From Paenibacillus phoenicis (GTDB lineage: Bacteria; Bacillota; Bacilli; Paenibacillales; Paenibacillaceae), in assembly GCF_034718895.1 (NCBI RefSeq), contig NZ_JAYERP010000001.1, positions 1,922,001-1,986,000 of the forward strand: a stretch of 64,000 nucleotides of DNA. The letters run 5' to 3'. Both the position numbers and the translations under genes were made by a program. Of this stretch, positions 26,284-34,139 are shown piece by piece; within the stretch, counting starts at the first letter, position 1; every line of letters begins with the position of its first letter. The notes beneath the pieces are model-generated. The model made no database searches and was not told where the DNA came from. It saw nothing but the letters and a program-made list of their open reading frames with translations.

Positions 26284-26317
26284 CTCCAACATTCCTCCTT
26301 CATGAACGTAACCAACC

Positions 26318-26542
26318 CTACTCCTCGTCTTCCCACACTTCATCCATTAAAGCGCGGATATGACGGCTTCTCTCTTCCGTTTCCCGCAGGTTGGGAACCC
26401 ATTTCGTGCCGTTCCATTCCACGACATCTCCCGGTTTGACCTTGGGATCCACCTGGGAACGCGGGACATGACGGAGCTTCCCGTCCGATTCCAAGATGCA
26501 TAAATCGCCCTCAAAGCCTTCCACGATGTGGCTCATCTCCAT
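26318..26542 (-). CDS. DUF3006 protein
   Basis: A 74-aa small protein of the DUF3006 family, typically encoded next to ComEC-like MBL hydrolases. EGFEGDLCILESDG, VPRSQVDPKVKPGDVVEW and a charged tail are seen. It overlaps the end of the MBL gene: the ATG at 26542 or the ATG at 26536 (ATGA overlap with the MBL stop) can start it, so translation is coupled. The function is unknown. Confidence 0.82.
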   Translation of the reverse strand: MEMSHIVEGFEGDLCILESDGKLRHVPRSQVDPKVKPGDVVEWNGTKWVPNLRETEERSRHIRALMDEVWEDEE

Positions 26543-27450
26543 CCTACCTTTCCGTTCGTGATTCGGTAGCCCTCGCCGTCGCTGGCGAATTCCACCGTAC
26601 CTTGAAGATCGTTGCGATAGACCTCTACCTGCTGCTTGGACAGCCGATCCAGGATCGTCTTTGTAGGATGTCCGTAAGAATTTTCTCCCACCTGGATCAC
26701 CGCGTATTTTGGCTTCACTGCGTTCAAAAACTTGGCCGTTGTTGAAGATTTCGAGCCATGGTGCCCTACCAGCAGAACGTCGGCGCGCAAATTCACTCCG
26801 GATTCTAGCATTGCCCGCTCGCTTTCCGATTCGGCATCCCCGGTTAACAGAAAAGAAGTGCGGCCATACGTCACCTTCACAACGGCGCTCATGTTGTTAT
26901 TGTCGTCGGTTACGGTCACCGGGGCGATCATACTCACCTTCACCTGCTCGTCCCAGCCCAGCTCCAGACCTGCTTTGGCGGTCTTCACCTTCAACCCTTT
27001 GCCCCGAATGGAGTTCAGCAGGGACTCATACGTCTTCGTATTGGACTGGATCCTCGGCATATAGATTTCGCCGATGTCCAAACGATCGATCACCCGGTCC
27101 AGCCCGCCGATGTGATCCGCATCCGGATGCGTCCCAATCACAACATCCAAGCGGTCCACTCCATAAGACCGAAGGTAGTCCAGCATTGCCTGCTCCCGGT
27201 CATTGTTACCGGCATCAATCAGCATCGTATGCCCGGAAGGGCTGATCAGCAGCTGTGAGGCCCCTTGTCCCACATCCAGAAAAATCACGCGAAGCTGACC
27301 GTCTCCTTCCACTTCGGAAGCAACGGAGGTGTTCTCCGCCAGCCGTCCCGCGACTTCTTCCCAGTTCGCCGGGCTGCAGCCTGTAAGAAGTATGCTTAAC
27401 CACACCAAAAATACGCCAACAACTGCCCAACATGTCTTCTGCCTAATCAT
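26533..27450 (-). CDS. ComEC/Rec2-like MBL hydrolase, lipoprotein
   Basis: A 305-aa exported metallo-beta-lactamase-fold protein related to the C-terminal domain of ComEC. The signal has the lipobox ILLTGC. FLDVGQGASQLLISPSG, metal motif THPDADHIGGLD, LLTGDAESESE and LVGHHGSKSST follow in family order. AAGGA suits the ATG at 27450. A secreted nuclease or phosphodiesterase role is likely for stand-alone members, but the substrate is unproven. It is coupled to DUF3006. Confidence 0.88.
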   Translation of the reverse strand: MIRQKTCWAVVGVFLVWLSILLTGCSPANWEEVAGRLAENTSVASEVEGDGQLRVIFLDVGQGASQLLISPSGHTMLIDAGNNDREQAMLDYLRSYGVDRLDVVIGTHPDADHIGGLDRVIDRLDIGEIYMPRIQSNTKTYESLLNSIRGKGLKVKTAKAGLELGWDEQVKVSMIAPVTVTDDNNNMSAVVKVTYGRTSFLLTGDAESESERAMLESGVNLRADVLLVGHHGSKSSTTAKFLNAVKPKYAVIQVGENSYGHPTKTILDRLSKQQVEVYRNDLQGTVEFASDGEGYRITNGKVGWR

Positions 27451-27554
27451 TGATGTTAATCCTTCCCAGAACATTTGTTCTAATTATAGAGGATGATCCA
27501 GCCTAAAATCAATCAAAATTAAGTAAATTGTGCAAATAAAAATTAGCTCACCTA

Positions 27555-27592
27555 TAAAAAAGGAGCCTGCCTTCTCAAAGGCAGACTCTAGT
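27555..27592 (-). terminator. Terminator of the Big_2 protein gene
   Basis: On the minus strand GAGTCTGCCTTTGAGAAGGCAGGCTC then CTTTTTTATAGG, 16 bases beyond the stop. Confidence 0.85.
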
Positions 27593-27607
27593 CAATCATG
27601 TTCTATC

Positions 27608-29890
27608 TTATTTCACCGAAACGCTGATAGATACCTTCTTGCCGCCATACTCGGCTTTGATGGAAGCGGAGCCCTTGGCGATCGCCTGAATCTGACCAGC
27701 CGACACTTTAGCAACGTTCGCCTTGGAGGTGGTCCATTTCGCGCTGCCCGTTACCGTGGCGACTTTGCCGTTATCGTAGGTTGCCGTAAGAACGAGGGTT
27801 TTGGCCGCACCAGGAGCCAGCTGCAGCTTCTTCTCGCTAACCTCCAGCTTCACCAGCTTCGGAACCACGTTCACTTTTACAGTAACGACATTGCCTTGGT
27901 AAGAACCGGTTAACGTCGCGGTCCCCTCAGCGACAGCCTTCACCGAAGAGGACGACACCGTAGCGACGTTCACATCGGAGGAGACCCAGCCCATTTTGGA
28001 GGACAGGGTGACTTTCTTGCCGTCTGCATAATACCCCGTCACCTTGATCGATTTCGATTTCTTGATGTTAAGATCGATCGTTTGCGGCTCTACAACAATC
28101 TTGGTGATTTTCGGTTCAATGGAGACCGATACATTGATGGTCTTATTCTCGAAAGTTCCTTTCAGCGTGGCCGAGCCTTTGCTGAGACCTTTCAGCTTCT
28201 TCCCGTCCGCTGTCGACTTCAGCACTGCATTGGAGCCGGTAACGGTCCATTCCACGCCGGCCGGGTTCGTTTGCTCCACGCCGTTCTCATAGACCACCGT
28301 GATTTCCGGCAGCGCATTTTCCTCGCCGATGACGAGGTCCATTGAAGTTTGCGTGGCAAGCAGAGTCAGAACCTTTTCCTTTACATTAACTTTAACCTTC
28401 ACTTCGGTTCCGCGAATTGGGAAGTCCGCGTTCGGAGTCAGTCCTGTTCCGGCTTCCGTGAGTTTCCCGGTCAACGTAACTTCAGCAGAAACTACCGAGT
28501 CATCCAGATACTTCGTTATGATCTTTCCATCCTCTACTACAGCGATATCCTCTTGGCTCGAAGTCCAAGTGATGGCATCGCTGAGATCGATGGATTCTCC
28601 GTCCAGCTTCGCACCGGTCACCTTCGGCAAGCTCGCCGATCCTCCAACATAGACATCCAGTTGCTCTTTCTCGACTTTGAGCTCGGTCACCGTAGGAAGT
28701 ACCGTGACTTTGAAGCTCTTGCTCACGCCTTGATAGCTGGCTTTAATCGTAGTTGATCCCGCCACTTTGGCCGTAACAACACCGGTGTCACTTACAGTAG
28801 CAACTAATTTATTGGAAGAAGTCCATTCGGCGTCATCGCTGACGTCTTGGGTTTCGTTTGCTTTCACTCTCACCCCGGCCTCCACCGCCAGCGTTTCCCC
28901 GATAAACATCGTCTGATCGCCGGACGGGGTGAGCAGGATCGCTTCATACGGAGCTCGTACATAAATGTCGACTTTGGCTTGCTCGCCGTAATAGGTTGCC
29001 GTAATCGTCGCTTTCCCCGTCGATACGATCTTAACCGTTCCGTCTTCTACCGTAGCTACACTGGTATCCGAAGAACTCCAGGTCGCTTTTTCCGTAACGT
29101 CGTTTGTCGTATCCGGGTTGCTCTTCAGCACCGTTTTAACCTTAAGCTCCACTTCCTTATCGGCCATGATCAGCTCAAGGTCTTCTTTTTCCTTAATCTC
29201 CGTGTCGGTCGTTCCAACCGTCTTGTATAATTTCAAGCCGGAGTACGGCGACGTCACCTTCGCTTTGAAAGAAGCCGTCAGGCCGGCATATTTAGCCGTA
29301 ATCGTCGCTTCCCCTGTACCGGTTAACGTAATTTTCCCCTTCTCAATGGTCAGTACACTCGCATTGGAGGAAGTCCAATCCGCCTCTTCCGTGACATCCT
29401 TAGGTTCAATGGACTCGTTGTCCACCTTCGCCTTGGCGGTAACAGTCAGATCGGATTCAGGAGTGTCCAGACTATATTTTCCGTCTAATTTGTAGTCCAA
29501 TGTTAATGCGGTGTAGGTGTCTGTAACTTTAATCGTAATGGACGAAACCGACCCGACTTCGGTAGTTGGGTTTTTATATTCCGCCGTGATGATCGCAGTA
29601 CCGCTCTTCAGCGCAGTGACTAAACCGCCGGCACTAACCTTGGCTACGGTATCATCTCCGGACGTCCAAGTTACGGTAGAGGTCACATCCTTGGTGCCGC
29701 CTCCTTCCAAGCCAGCAGTTACTTTAAGCTGCTTGGTTTTACCAACGCCGAGTTCAACGGTCGTACCTGCTCCATCAATATTAATCTCCTTGATGTCCCC
29801 GGTTGCTGCAAATGCGCCCGTTGGAGCAAGCACCGAAAGGAGGAGCGTCAAGACGAGCATCCAATACGTCATCTTCCTGTTAGCAATCAT
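27608..29890 (-). CDS. Secreted surface protein with eight Big_2 (Ig-like) repeats
   Basis: A 760-aa exported protein. Signal peptide MIANRKMTYWMLVLTLLLSV ending APTGAFA, then eight bacterial Ig-like group 2 repeats of about 80-85 residues, each with the core pattern W-S/T-S...V-A-x-V...G-x-A-x-I-x-A-x-Y (for example VTWTSGDDTVAKVSAGGLVT and AKWTTSKANVAKVSAGQIQA). No SLH, LPXTG or catalytic domain is seen, so the anchor is unknown. AAAGGAGAGG before the ATG at 29890 selects this start over one 35 codons upstream. An adhesive or spacer role is likely. Confidence 0.9.
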   Translation of the reverse strand: MIANRKMTYWMLVLTLLLSVLAPTGAFAATGDIKEINIDGAGTTVELGVGKTKQLKVTAGLEGGGTKDVTSTVTWTSGDDTVAKVSAGGLVTALKSGTAIITAEYKNPTTEVGSVSSITIKVTDTYTALTLDYKLDGKYSLDTPESDLTVTAKAKVDNESIEPKDVTEEADWTSSNASVLTIEKGKITLTGTGEATITAKYAGLTASFKAKVTSPYSGLKLYKTVGTTDTEIKEKEDLELIMADKEVELKVKTVLKSNPDTTNDVTEKATWSSSDTSVATVEDGTVKIVSTGKATITATYYGEQAKVDIYVRAPYEAILLTPSGDQTMFIGETLAVEAGVRVKANETQDVSDDAEWTSSNKLVATVSDTGVVTAKVAGSTTIKASYQGVSKSFKVTVLPTVTELKVEKEQLDVYVGGSASLPKVTGAKLDGESIDLSDAITWTSSQEDIAVVEDGKIITKYLDDSVVSAEVTLTGKLTEAGTGLTPNADFPIRGTEVKVKVNVKEKVLTLLATQTSMDLVIGEENALPEITVVYENGVEQTNPAGVEWTVTGSNAVLKSTADGKKLKGLSKGSATLKGTFENKTINVSVSIEPKITKIVVEPQTIDLNIKKSKSIKVTGYYADGKKVTLSSKMGWVSSDVNVATVSSSSVKAVAEGTATLTGSYQGNVVTVKVNVVPKLVKLEVSEKKLQLAPGAAKTLVLTATYDNGKVATVTGSAKWTTSKANVAKVSAGQIQAIAKGSASIKAEYGGKKVSISVSVK

Positions 29891-30015
29891 TGATTCCTCT
29901 CCTTTGTTCTCATTGCTAATGTACCGGAACCTTTTTCCAGTCCTCTCCCATTTTATATCGACATTTAGTAGATATTTCGTAACGTTTTTCATCAAAATAA
30001 TCCATTTGTCCTATA

Positions 30016-30056
30016 AAAAATAGAGCGCATTCGTCAATCGAATGCACTCTACCTTA
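30016..30056 (-). terminator. Terminator of tRNA-Leu
   Basis: Minus strand TAGAGTGCATTCG-ATTGA-CGAATGCGCTCTA followed by TTTTTTA. Confidence 0.88.
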
Positions 30057-30062
30057 ATTAGA

Positions 30063-30148
30063 TGCCGAGGACCGGGCTCGAACCGGTACGGTAGTCACCT
30101 ACCGCAGGATTTTAAGTCCTGTGCGTCTGCCAATTCCGCCACCCCGGC
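30063..30148 (-). tRNA. tRNA-Leu (anticodon TAA)
   Basis: 86 nt with a long variable arm. Acceptor GCCGGGG/CCTCGGC, anticodon stem CAGGA/TCCTG with loop CTTAAAA (anticodon TAA), T arm CCGGTTCGAGCCCGG, discriminator A, no encoded CCA. It has its own promoter and terminator. Confidence 0.95.
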
Positions 30149-30172
30149 TTGTTCAAAAATTCCGTATTTATG

Positions 30173-30201
30173 ATTATATACAGAATTTCAATCAATATCA
30201 A
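30173..30201 (-). promoter_or_regulatory. Promoter of tRNA-Leu
   Basis: Minus strand TTGATA (30201-30196) and TATAAT (30178-30173), 17 bp apart, 25 bp before the tRNA. Confidence 0.8.
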
Positions 30202-30315
30202 CCCAAAATTCAAGCCGCCTTTATCCGATAAACTATTCAGTTAGGAAATATGGTAAGTTAAGGTTAGTAGTGCGGAAGATCGGCTCGAATTTCAGGAAAG
30301 GTGAGGTTAGCATTC

Positions 30316-30516
30316 ATGCACGAATTGAAGATGGCGGTTACGCTGGGCCATCAAGTGGTCATCCAACTGCATGACGGACAAATGATGACCGGACTGCCGA
30401 AGTGGGGTTCAGCGCCCGACAAAGTACATCTGCGCACAACAGAAGGGGCCGTCTGGGTTAAGCTCGACGAAATCCAACACGTGACGCGAATTATTCCATT
30501 TGGAAAATCTTTTTAA
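30316..30516 (+). CDS. Small hypothetical protein
   Basis: A 66-aa protein (MHELKMAVTLGHQVVIQLHD) with alternating hydrophobic strands, GQMMTGLPKWG and VWVKLDEIQHVTRI, compatible with a small beta-barrel such as an SH3- or Sm-like fold. AGGTGAGG lies nine bases before the ATG at 30316, preferred over the ATG at 30301. There is no signal peptide. The function is unknown. Confidence 0.65.
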   Translation: MHELKMAVTLGHQVVIQLHDGQMMTGLPKWGSAPDKVHLRTTEGAVWVKLDEIQHVTRIIPFGKSF

Positions 30517-30555
30517 TTAAATCTGCAACCTTTTCCAAAACCCTTGTCTAGGCCA

Positions 30556-31050
30556 GAGAAAGCTTTGCTGCCGCAGGGTCCTTTAAAGATGTAAATCATT
30601 GACCACTAGCCAAGGCGTTCAGCTGATCGTCAACCTGCTGGGGTTAAAGTCCGAAGCTCCTGTGAACGCGAGCGATTATTTTGTTCTTGTCAAGAATGAT
30701 GCCTGGTATGCCCCTGCGTTCTCGATTGCTCAAAATAACGGGTTTGATCTTGACGCCAACGTGAATCCGGACAAGCCTATGACGCGCGAGGAGTTTACCC
30801 ATCAGCTGATTTTGGGGATGGAGAAACATGGCGATTTGCCGATGATCAATATTGACGGAGACCATCTCACCGTTTCTTATCAAGGTACGGTTCAACTTGC
30901 GCTCGTGCTCGGGATCGCCACGCTGGATGCGAACAATCAATTCCATCCGGGAGATCTGATACCCGCGCTGAAGCTGCTCTCTTGACCTACAATGCGGCGG
31001 AATACTTGGCCGCACACCCTGCTCCGTTTCCGTCTCCGGACAGCAAGTAA
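30556..31050 (+). pseudogene. SLH-domain protein remnant with several frameshifts
   Basis: Three frame segments together look like S-layer homology protein pieces: SFAAAGSFKDVNH (frame ends at 30599 region), then LTTSQGVQLIVNLLGLKSEA through ...NPDKPMTREEFTHQLILGME, then DTRAEAALLTYNAAEYLAAH ending at a TAA at 31048. At least two indels separate them and the N-terminal signal peptide is missing. The central frame (30599-30985) starts only from a TTG and has no convincing ribosome site. The terminator after it is intact. Confidence 0.7.
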
Positions 31051-31071
31051 TCGCCTATTTGATAAACTTGG

Positions 31072-31100
31072 AAGGACCGCCTCGTGCGGTCCTTTTTTGA
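31072..31100 (+). terminator. Terminator after the SLH remnant
   Basis: GGACCGC-CTCGT-GCGGTCC followed by TTTTTTG. Confidence 0.88.
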
Positions 31101-31178
31101 TTTCCGTAAAACCTTAAATTTTAATAAAATTCACTGAATCGACAGATTTTTGCAATTTATTTCAGAATTTAGGGAGGA

Positions 31179-31207
31179 TTTACAAAAACGGACATCGAAA
31201 ATATAAT
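31179..31207 (+). promoter_or_regulatory. Promoter of the Spo0E-family gene
   Basis: TTTACA (31179-31184) and TATAAT (31202-31207) with 17 bp between them, about 110 bp before the start codon. Confidence 0.6.
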
Positions 31208-31317
31208 TACCGCTTGAATTTGGTGCAGAAATGTGACAGTTTACGGAAGATGTTTAGCCGCTCACCAGTCGAAAGCGGACGGATGGCATTGATACCTGGA
31301 CCTAGGAGTTGTTCGCC

Positions 31318-31476
31318 ATGGAACTCATCCTGAAAATTGAAGAGCTCCGGATGGAATTAAACCATCTCGCCCGAAGTAAACGTCTTGCCGATCGAGAAAT
31401 GATCATGGTCAGTCAGCAACTAGACAAATTGCTGAATGAGTACCATCGATTGATGATCCAGAAGCAAGTCAAATGA
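31318..31476 (+). CDS. Spo0E-family aspartyl-phosphate phosphatase
   Basis: A 52-aa two-helix protein: IEELRMELNHLAR, then EMIMVSQQLDKLLNEYHRL. SQQLD matches the SxxxD signature with which Spo0E-like phosphatases dephosphorylate Spo0A~P and so delay sporulation. TAGGAG lies about ten bases before the ATG at 31318. The length is typical of the family. It is a small gene easily missed by a length cut-off, with its own probable promoter at 31179. Confidence 0.82.
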   Translation: MELILKIEELRMELNHLARSKRLADREMIMVSQQLDKLLNEYHRLMIQKQVK

Positions 31477-31597
31477 TCTGAGGGGGCCGTGGCAACGGCT
31501 CCTTTCTTCTGCCCAGAAACTGGAACTTTCGATAAAGATCACTCGTATTTTCTACTATAATAAATAATAATGTTCGCGCACAGGAGGAGGAAGTTCT

Positions 31598-31774
31598 ATC
31601 ATTCAGCGACCAAAGATTGTCCATGACGGCAAAGAGCTTGGGCAAGCTTTTTTTCACCTCATGATTTGGAGAGGCTTGAATCTTATTACCCTTGGAAAAG
31701 TCTCGTTTATTCGCAAAAAAATTGCCTACTATAAAACGCTCAATAGGAATCTTCGAAACCTTGATTTTAATTGA
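31598..31774 (+). CDS. Small basic protein, probable non-canonical start
   Basis: A 57-58 aa frame ending at 31774: IIQRPKIVHDGKELGQAFF, then HLMIWRGLNLITLGK and a basic tail (FIRKKIAYYKTLNRNLRN). An excellent GGAGGAGG ribosome site at 31583-31590 is followed at normal spacing not by ATG but by ATC (31598) and ATT (31601). The first in-frame ATG would remove a third of the protein. Either ATT/ATC initiation or a lost start codon. No family is recognised. Confidence 0.45.
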   Translation: MIQRPKIVHDGKELGQAFFHLMIWRGLNLITLGKVSFIRKKIAYYKTLNRNLRNLDFN

Positions 31775-31779
31775 ATCAT

Positions 31780-32035
31780 AACCACCCGTTGGACGGGTGG
31801 TTTGCTATATTTCGATCAAATCTTTCCTCACTTGATTATAGATCTCTTTCCGTCTATACTTCGGGGTGAACACGATATGGTATTTGCACATCCACTTCGT
31901 GTGAGCTAAACTATAGCTCTTGTTTGCCATCTAAGACCATTCCTTTCTTGAATTGAGCCTGAACATCTCAATTTTTTGGAAATGGTCTTGTTGGTCAAAC
32001 CTTCGTTCCCTCCACCCGCATAGCGGGTGGTTTTT
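31780..32035 (-). mobile_element. IS200/IS605-type deletion derivative (about 255 bp)
   Basis: Both subterminal hairpins are present, AACCACCCG-TTGGA-CGGGTGGTT on the left and CCACCCG-CATAG-CGGGTGG on the right, but only the first 41 codons of tnpA remain between them. The right-hand leader contains an AAGACCATT...AATGGTCTT inverted repeat. The ends look mobilisable in trans by a Y1 transposase, as for PATE/MITE-like elements. A more decayed relative lies near 11660-11800. Confidence 0.75.
31805..31930 (-). pseudogene. IS200 TnpA, N-terminal fragment
   Basis: 41 codons, MANKSYSLAHTKWMCKYHIV then FTPKYRRKEIYNQVRKDL, matching the start of IS200-family Y1 transposases, which then stop at TAG 31805. 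The HUH motif and the catalytic tyrosine are missing, so it cannot be active. Confidence 0.85.
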
Positions 32036-32108
32036 TGTTTCGCACGCTTCGCGTACTCAACTGGCTAAAGCCGTAATAAAAGAGCCTGCGGGGTTCGCAG
32101 ACTCATGG

Positions 32109-32144
32109 TATAATATGGCTTGTACAACTGAACTTGGGTGGGAA
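32109..32144 (+). promoter_or_regulatory. Toxin promoter and 5' pairing arm
   Basis: An extended -10 TGGTATAAT (TATAAT at 32109-32114) with no good -35. The expected transcript begins with TGTACAACTGAACTTGGG. This arm (32121-32144) is complementary to 32309-32329 at 8 + 13 positions with a 3-base bulge, so the full-length mRNA can close end to end. Confidence 0.65.
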
Positions 32145-32173
32145 GTATCGCCTCCGGATCGGAGGTGATGCCA

Positions 32174-32254
32174 ATGAATTTTTCGTTATCAGAAGTGATT
32201 ATGCTCGGGATGTTTCTTCTCGCACTACTCACCTATCTGAATAAACGAAAATAA
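32174..32254 (+). CDS. Type I toxin-like small hydrophobic peptide (holin-like/BsrE class)
   Basis: A 26-aa peptide MNFSLSEVIMLGMFLLALLT ending YLNKRK: one transmembrane helix and a basic tail, closely resembling BsrE/TxpA/Fst-type and 'putative holin-like' toxins (compare the ALLTY-K/E-basic ending). GGAGG at 32161-32165 is eight bases before the ATG at 32174. A strong bidirectional hairpin, an oppositely oriented promoter downstream and a 5'-3' inverted repeat surround it. The toxin presumably depolarises or damages the membrane when the antisense RNA is absent; this is inference from the class. Confidence 0.72.
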   Translation: MNFSLSEVIMLGMFLLALLTYLNKRK

Positions 32255-32362
32255 CCCGCCCAGGTTAGCGCCGAGGGAACGGGTTATTTTCAGCTTGTTC
32301 TGGAGGTTTCCCACCCAAGTGTTGTACAGGGAGTCGGCTGGCACCGGCTCCTATTTCTATTT
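32250..32362 (-). ncRNA. Candidate antisense antitoxin RNA
   Basis: Minus-strand TTGAGG, 17 bp, TAAGAT lie upstream of about position 32362. Transcription would pass the 3' pairing arm and stop at the shared hairpin AATAACCCG...CGGGTTATT (32253-32290), giving an RNA of about 110 nt complementary to the toxin mRNA 3' end, as in TxpA/RatA and BsrG/SR4 modules. A further minus-strand terminator (GAGTCTGCG...CGCAGGCTCTTTTATT, 32077-32105) would stop readthrough. Confidence 0.55.
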
Positions 32363-32365
32363 TTA
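32253..32365 (+). terminator. Toxin mRNA terminators (two successive hairpins)
   Basis: A first, bidirectional stem AAAATAACCCG...CGGGTTATTTT lies at 32250-32292. A second stem GGAGTCGG...CCGGCTCC followed by TATTTCTATTTTTAT lies at 32329-32365. Readthrough of the first is needed for the 5'-3' pairing. Confidence 0.65.
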
Positions 32366-32538
32366 TCTTAACATATCGTATCATATACCTCAATTACATG
32401 TGATACGAAAATGGAGCAGCACAAGTGCTTTTTAACATTTCGTTTCACCGTCCTTCTAACTCAATTCTACGAGCATCCAAGGCTTCTTTAGCCATCACCG
32501 AAAAATTACTTTGATTATTGTGGATTGTCAACAGTAAA

Positions 32539-33333
32539 TCAGACAACTTTATTAAGGGCTTCTTGACGATACTGAACAGGTGTCAGGTATCCCAGTGTTC
32601 CGTGAATCCGATGCTTGTTGAACCAGTTGATGTAATCGTACAGTTCCACCTCTAGATGAAGAAGGCTGTGGAAGCTCATCTGGTTAATGAACTCCGTTTT
32701 CATAATTTTATAGGTAGCTTCAGCCACGGCATTGTCATAGGGACAGCCTTTCATGCTGAGAGATCGACCGATTTTAAAGGTCTCCAATAGCTCGTCCATC
32801 TTTTCGTTTTTAAACTCACTACCGCGGTCCGTATGAAACCACTGGATTTGACGCAGATCACCTTGTACGGTAGAGAAGGCACGGGAAATCAGAGCCGCAT
32901 CCTTGTTTGGGCCCGCACTATGCCCGATGATTTCTCGATTGAACAAGTCGATCAGCACACAAATGTAATGCCACTTGTTTTGAACCTTTACATACGTTAG
33001 ATCGCTAACGACGAAGCGCTTTGCTTCTGTCTGCTCAAACTCACGAGCCAGCACATTTGCCGTCTTTGCTTCATTGGAGGCCGCTTTGTGGGGCTTATAC
33101 TGAGCGATCGTGTAGGTGGAGACCAACCCCTGCTCCTTCATAATGCGGCCAATGCGACGTCTAGATACAACTATTCCTTGTTCCTTTAGCTTGGCTTTAA
33201 TCTTGCGCGTGCCGTAGGCTTTGCGGTTCTTGTGGAAGATCTCCACAATCGTTTCTGTTAGTTCATCTTCCTTCGCTCGTTCCTTTGCTTCATAGTAGAA
33301 CGTACTCTTTGCAATTTGTAGGACGTCGCACAT
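32539..33333 (-). CDS. IS3-family transposase OrfB
   Basis: A 264-aa frame from its first ATG, with a complete DDE integrase core: VVSDLTYVKVQNKWH (first Asp), WFHTDRGSEFKN (second Asp) and NAVAEATYKIMKTE (Glu), preceded by the HTH_21 region (YGTRKIKAKLKEQGIVVSRR). The frame is open upstream of the ATG to the end of orfA (TKVAIIQNNRDKYSVSAM), so a fused OrfAB made by -1 frameshifting near GACGAAAG at about 33380 is likely. Confidence 0.92.
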   Translation of the reverse strand: MCDVLQIAKSTFYYEAKERAKEDELTETIVEIFHKNRKAYGTRKIKAKLKEQGIVVSRRRIGRIMKEQGLVSTYTIAQYKPHKAASNEAKTANVLAREFEQTEAKRFVVSDLTYVKVQNKWHYICVLIDLFNREIIGHSAGPNKDAALISRAFSTVQGDLRQIQWFHTDRGSEFKNEKMDELLETFKIGRSLSMKGCPYDNAVAEATYKIMKTEFINQMSFHSLLHLEVELYDYINWFNKHRIHGTLGYLTPVQYRQEALNKVV

Positions 33334-33374
33334 TGCTGATACCGAGTATTTATCACGGTTGTTCTGGATGATAG

Positions 33375-33659
33375 CTACTTTCGTCCCATGATCAGCGCGG
33401 CTTGCTTTAAAATATCGTTCTCCATCTTAAGTCGTTGAATCTCTTTACGTAAAGTGATGAGTTCATTTTCTTCGAAAGAGCGATTGTCCTTCTCCTTGAA
33501 GGAGCCTGTGGTCTGGGCTTGCTTGATCCAGCGGTCTAAAGCAGACGCAGTGAGGTCATATTCCTCCACAATCGCTGCGCGGGATTTCCCGTTTTCATAG
33601 AGCTGCACCATTTGCTTTTTGAACTCGGTTGTAAACGTGCGTCGTGGTTGTTTAGGCAT
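33375..33659 (-). CDS. IS3-family transposase OrfA
   Basis: A 94-aa helix-turn-helix protein: RRTFTTEFKKQMVQLYENGK, YDLTASALDRWIKQAQ, and a C-terminal leucine-zipper-like helix (LITLRKEIQRLKMENDILKQ) used for multimerisation in IS3 elements. It ends in GRK* overlapping the OrfB frame. Confidence 0.92.
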   Translation of the reverse strand: MPKQPRRTFTTEFKKQMVQLYENGKSRAAIVEEYDLTASALDRWIKQAQTTGSFKEKDNRSFEENELITLRKEIQRLKMENDILKQAALIMGRK

Positions 33660-33852
33660 TGTTGAGATCCGCTCCTTAACATGATAGGTCTATTCTACAA
33701 GCCCTTATTTTTATTGTCCAACTAAGTGTAGCCGATCCATTGTCAAAAATGGAATACAGGAATTTAAAATCATCAAGATTCATTTCTCTAAGTATTCGCT
33801 CCCACCACTTTTCAAATTACATGATCGAGGCCGACTAACCCCCAAATCAACA

Positions 33853-33992
33853 GATCAATTATCGGACAACTCTATCAATACCAAACAAAGCAAAAACCCC
33901 TTGCGTAGCAAGGGGTTTCGCACTTATGGGCCCTACAGGACTCGAACCTGTGACCAATCGGTTATGAGCCGACCGCTCTAACCAACTGAGCT
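33853..33992. repeat. Left direct repeat (att-like) with truncated tRNA-Ile2
   Basis: 140 bp nearly identical to 41394-41535 in the same orientation, comprising ATCGGACAACTCTATCAATA, the tRNA terminator hairpin (AACCCCTTGCGTAGCAAGGGGTT) and the tRNA from its 3' end to the D-arm GCTC. The copies differ mainly in the terminator loop. Confidence 0.85.
33927..33992 (-). pseudogene. tRNA-Ile2(CAT), 5'-truncated copy
   Basis: It reads AGCTCAGTTGG...GTAGGGCCCA and lacks the first eight bases (acceptor 5' strand); the sequence switches to CACAAG instead. It cannot form the acceptor stem and is not a functional tRNA. Confidence 0.85.
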
Positions 33993-34139
33993 TGTGGAAT
34001 CGTATTTCTTAGTATTTCTATGTTTTGTTACTTCGATTTATACAGCGTTTTTTCGTATATAGTTTTTCTCGATTTCAGAATTTATGTTAGCAAATCCGTT
34101 GCTATGAACGTTTTTGTCAAGCCCTCGGTTTTAAATCTG

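Larger units (their letters stand above)
32537..33722 (-). mobile_element. Complete IS3-family insertion sequence
   Basis: About 1.18 kb with orfA and orfB in overlapping frames. Imperfect terminal inverted repeats share GACAA...T.AAGGGCTT at 32541-32562 and, reversed, at 33700-33719. The orfB stop codon lies inside the right repeat. It looks intact and possibly active. Confidence 0.82.

Noticed and set aside
31469..31657. A 62-aa minus-strand frame
   Set aside because: It is antisense to the better supported small gene with GGAGGAGG at 31583 and lacks its own start signals.
33927..33992. A second functional tRNA-Ile
   Set aside because: The first eight bases of the tRNA are replaced, so the acceptor stem cannot form.
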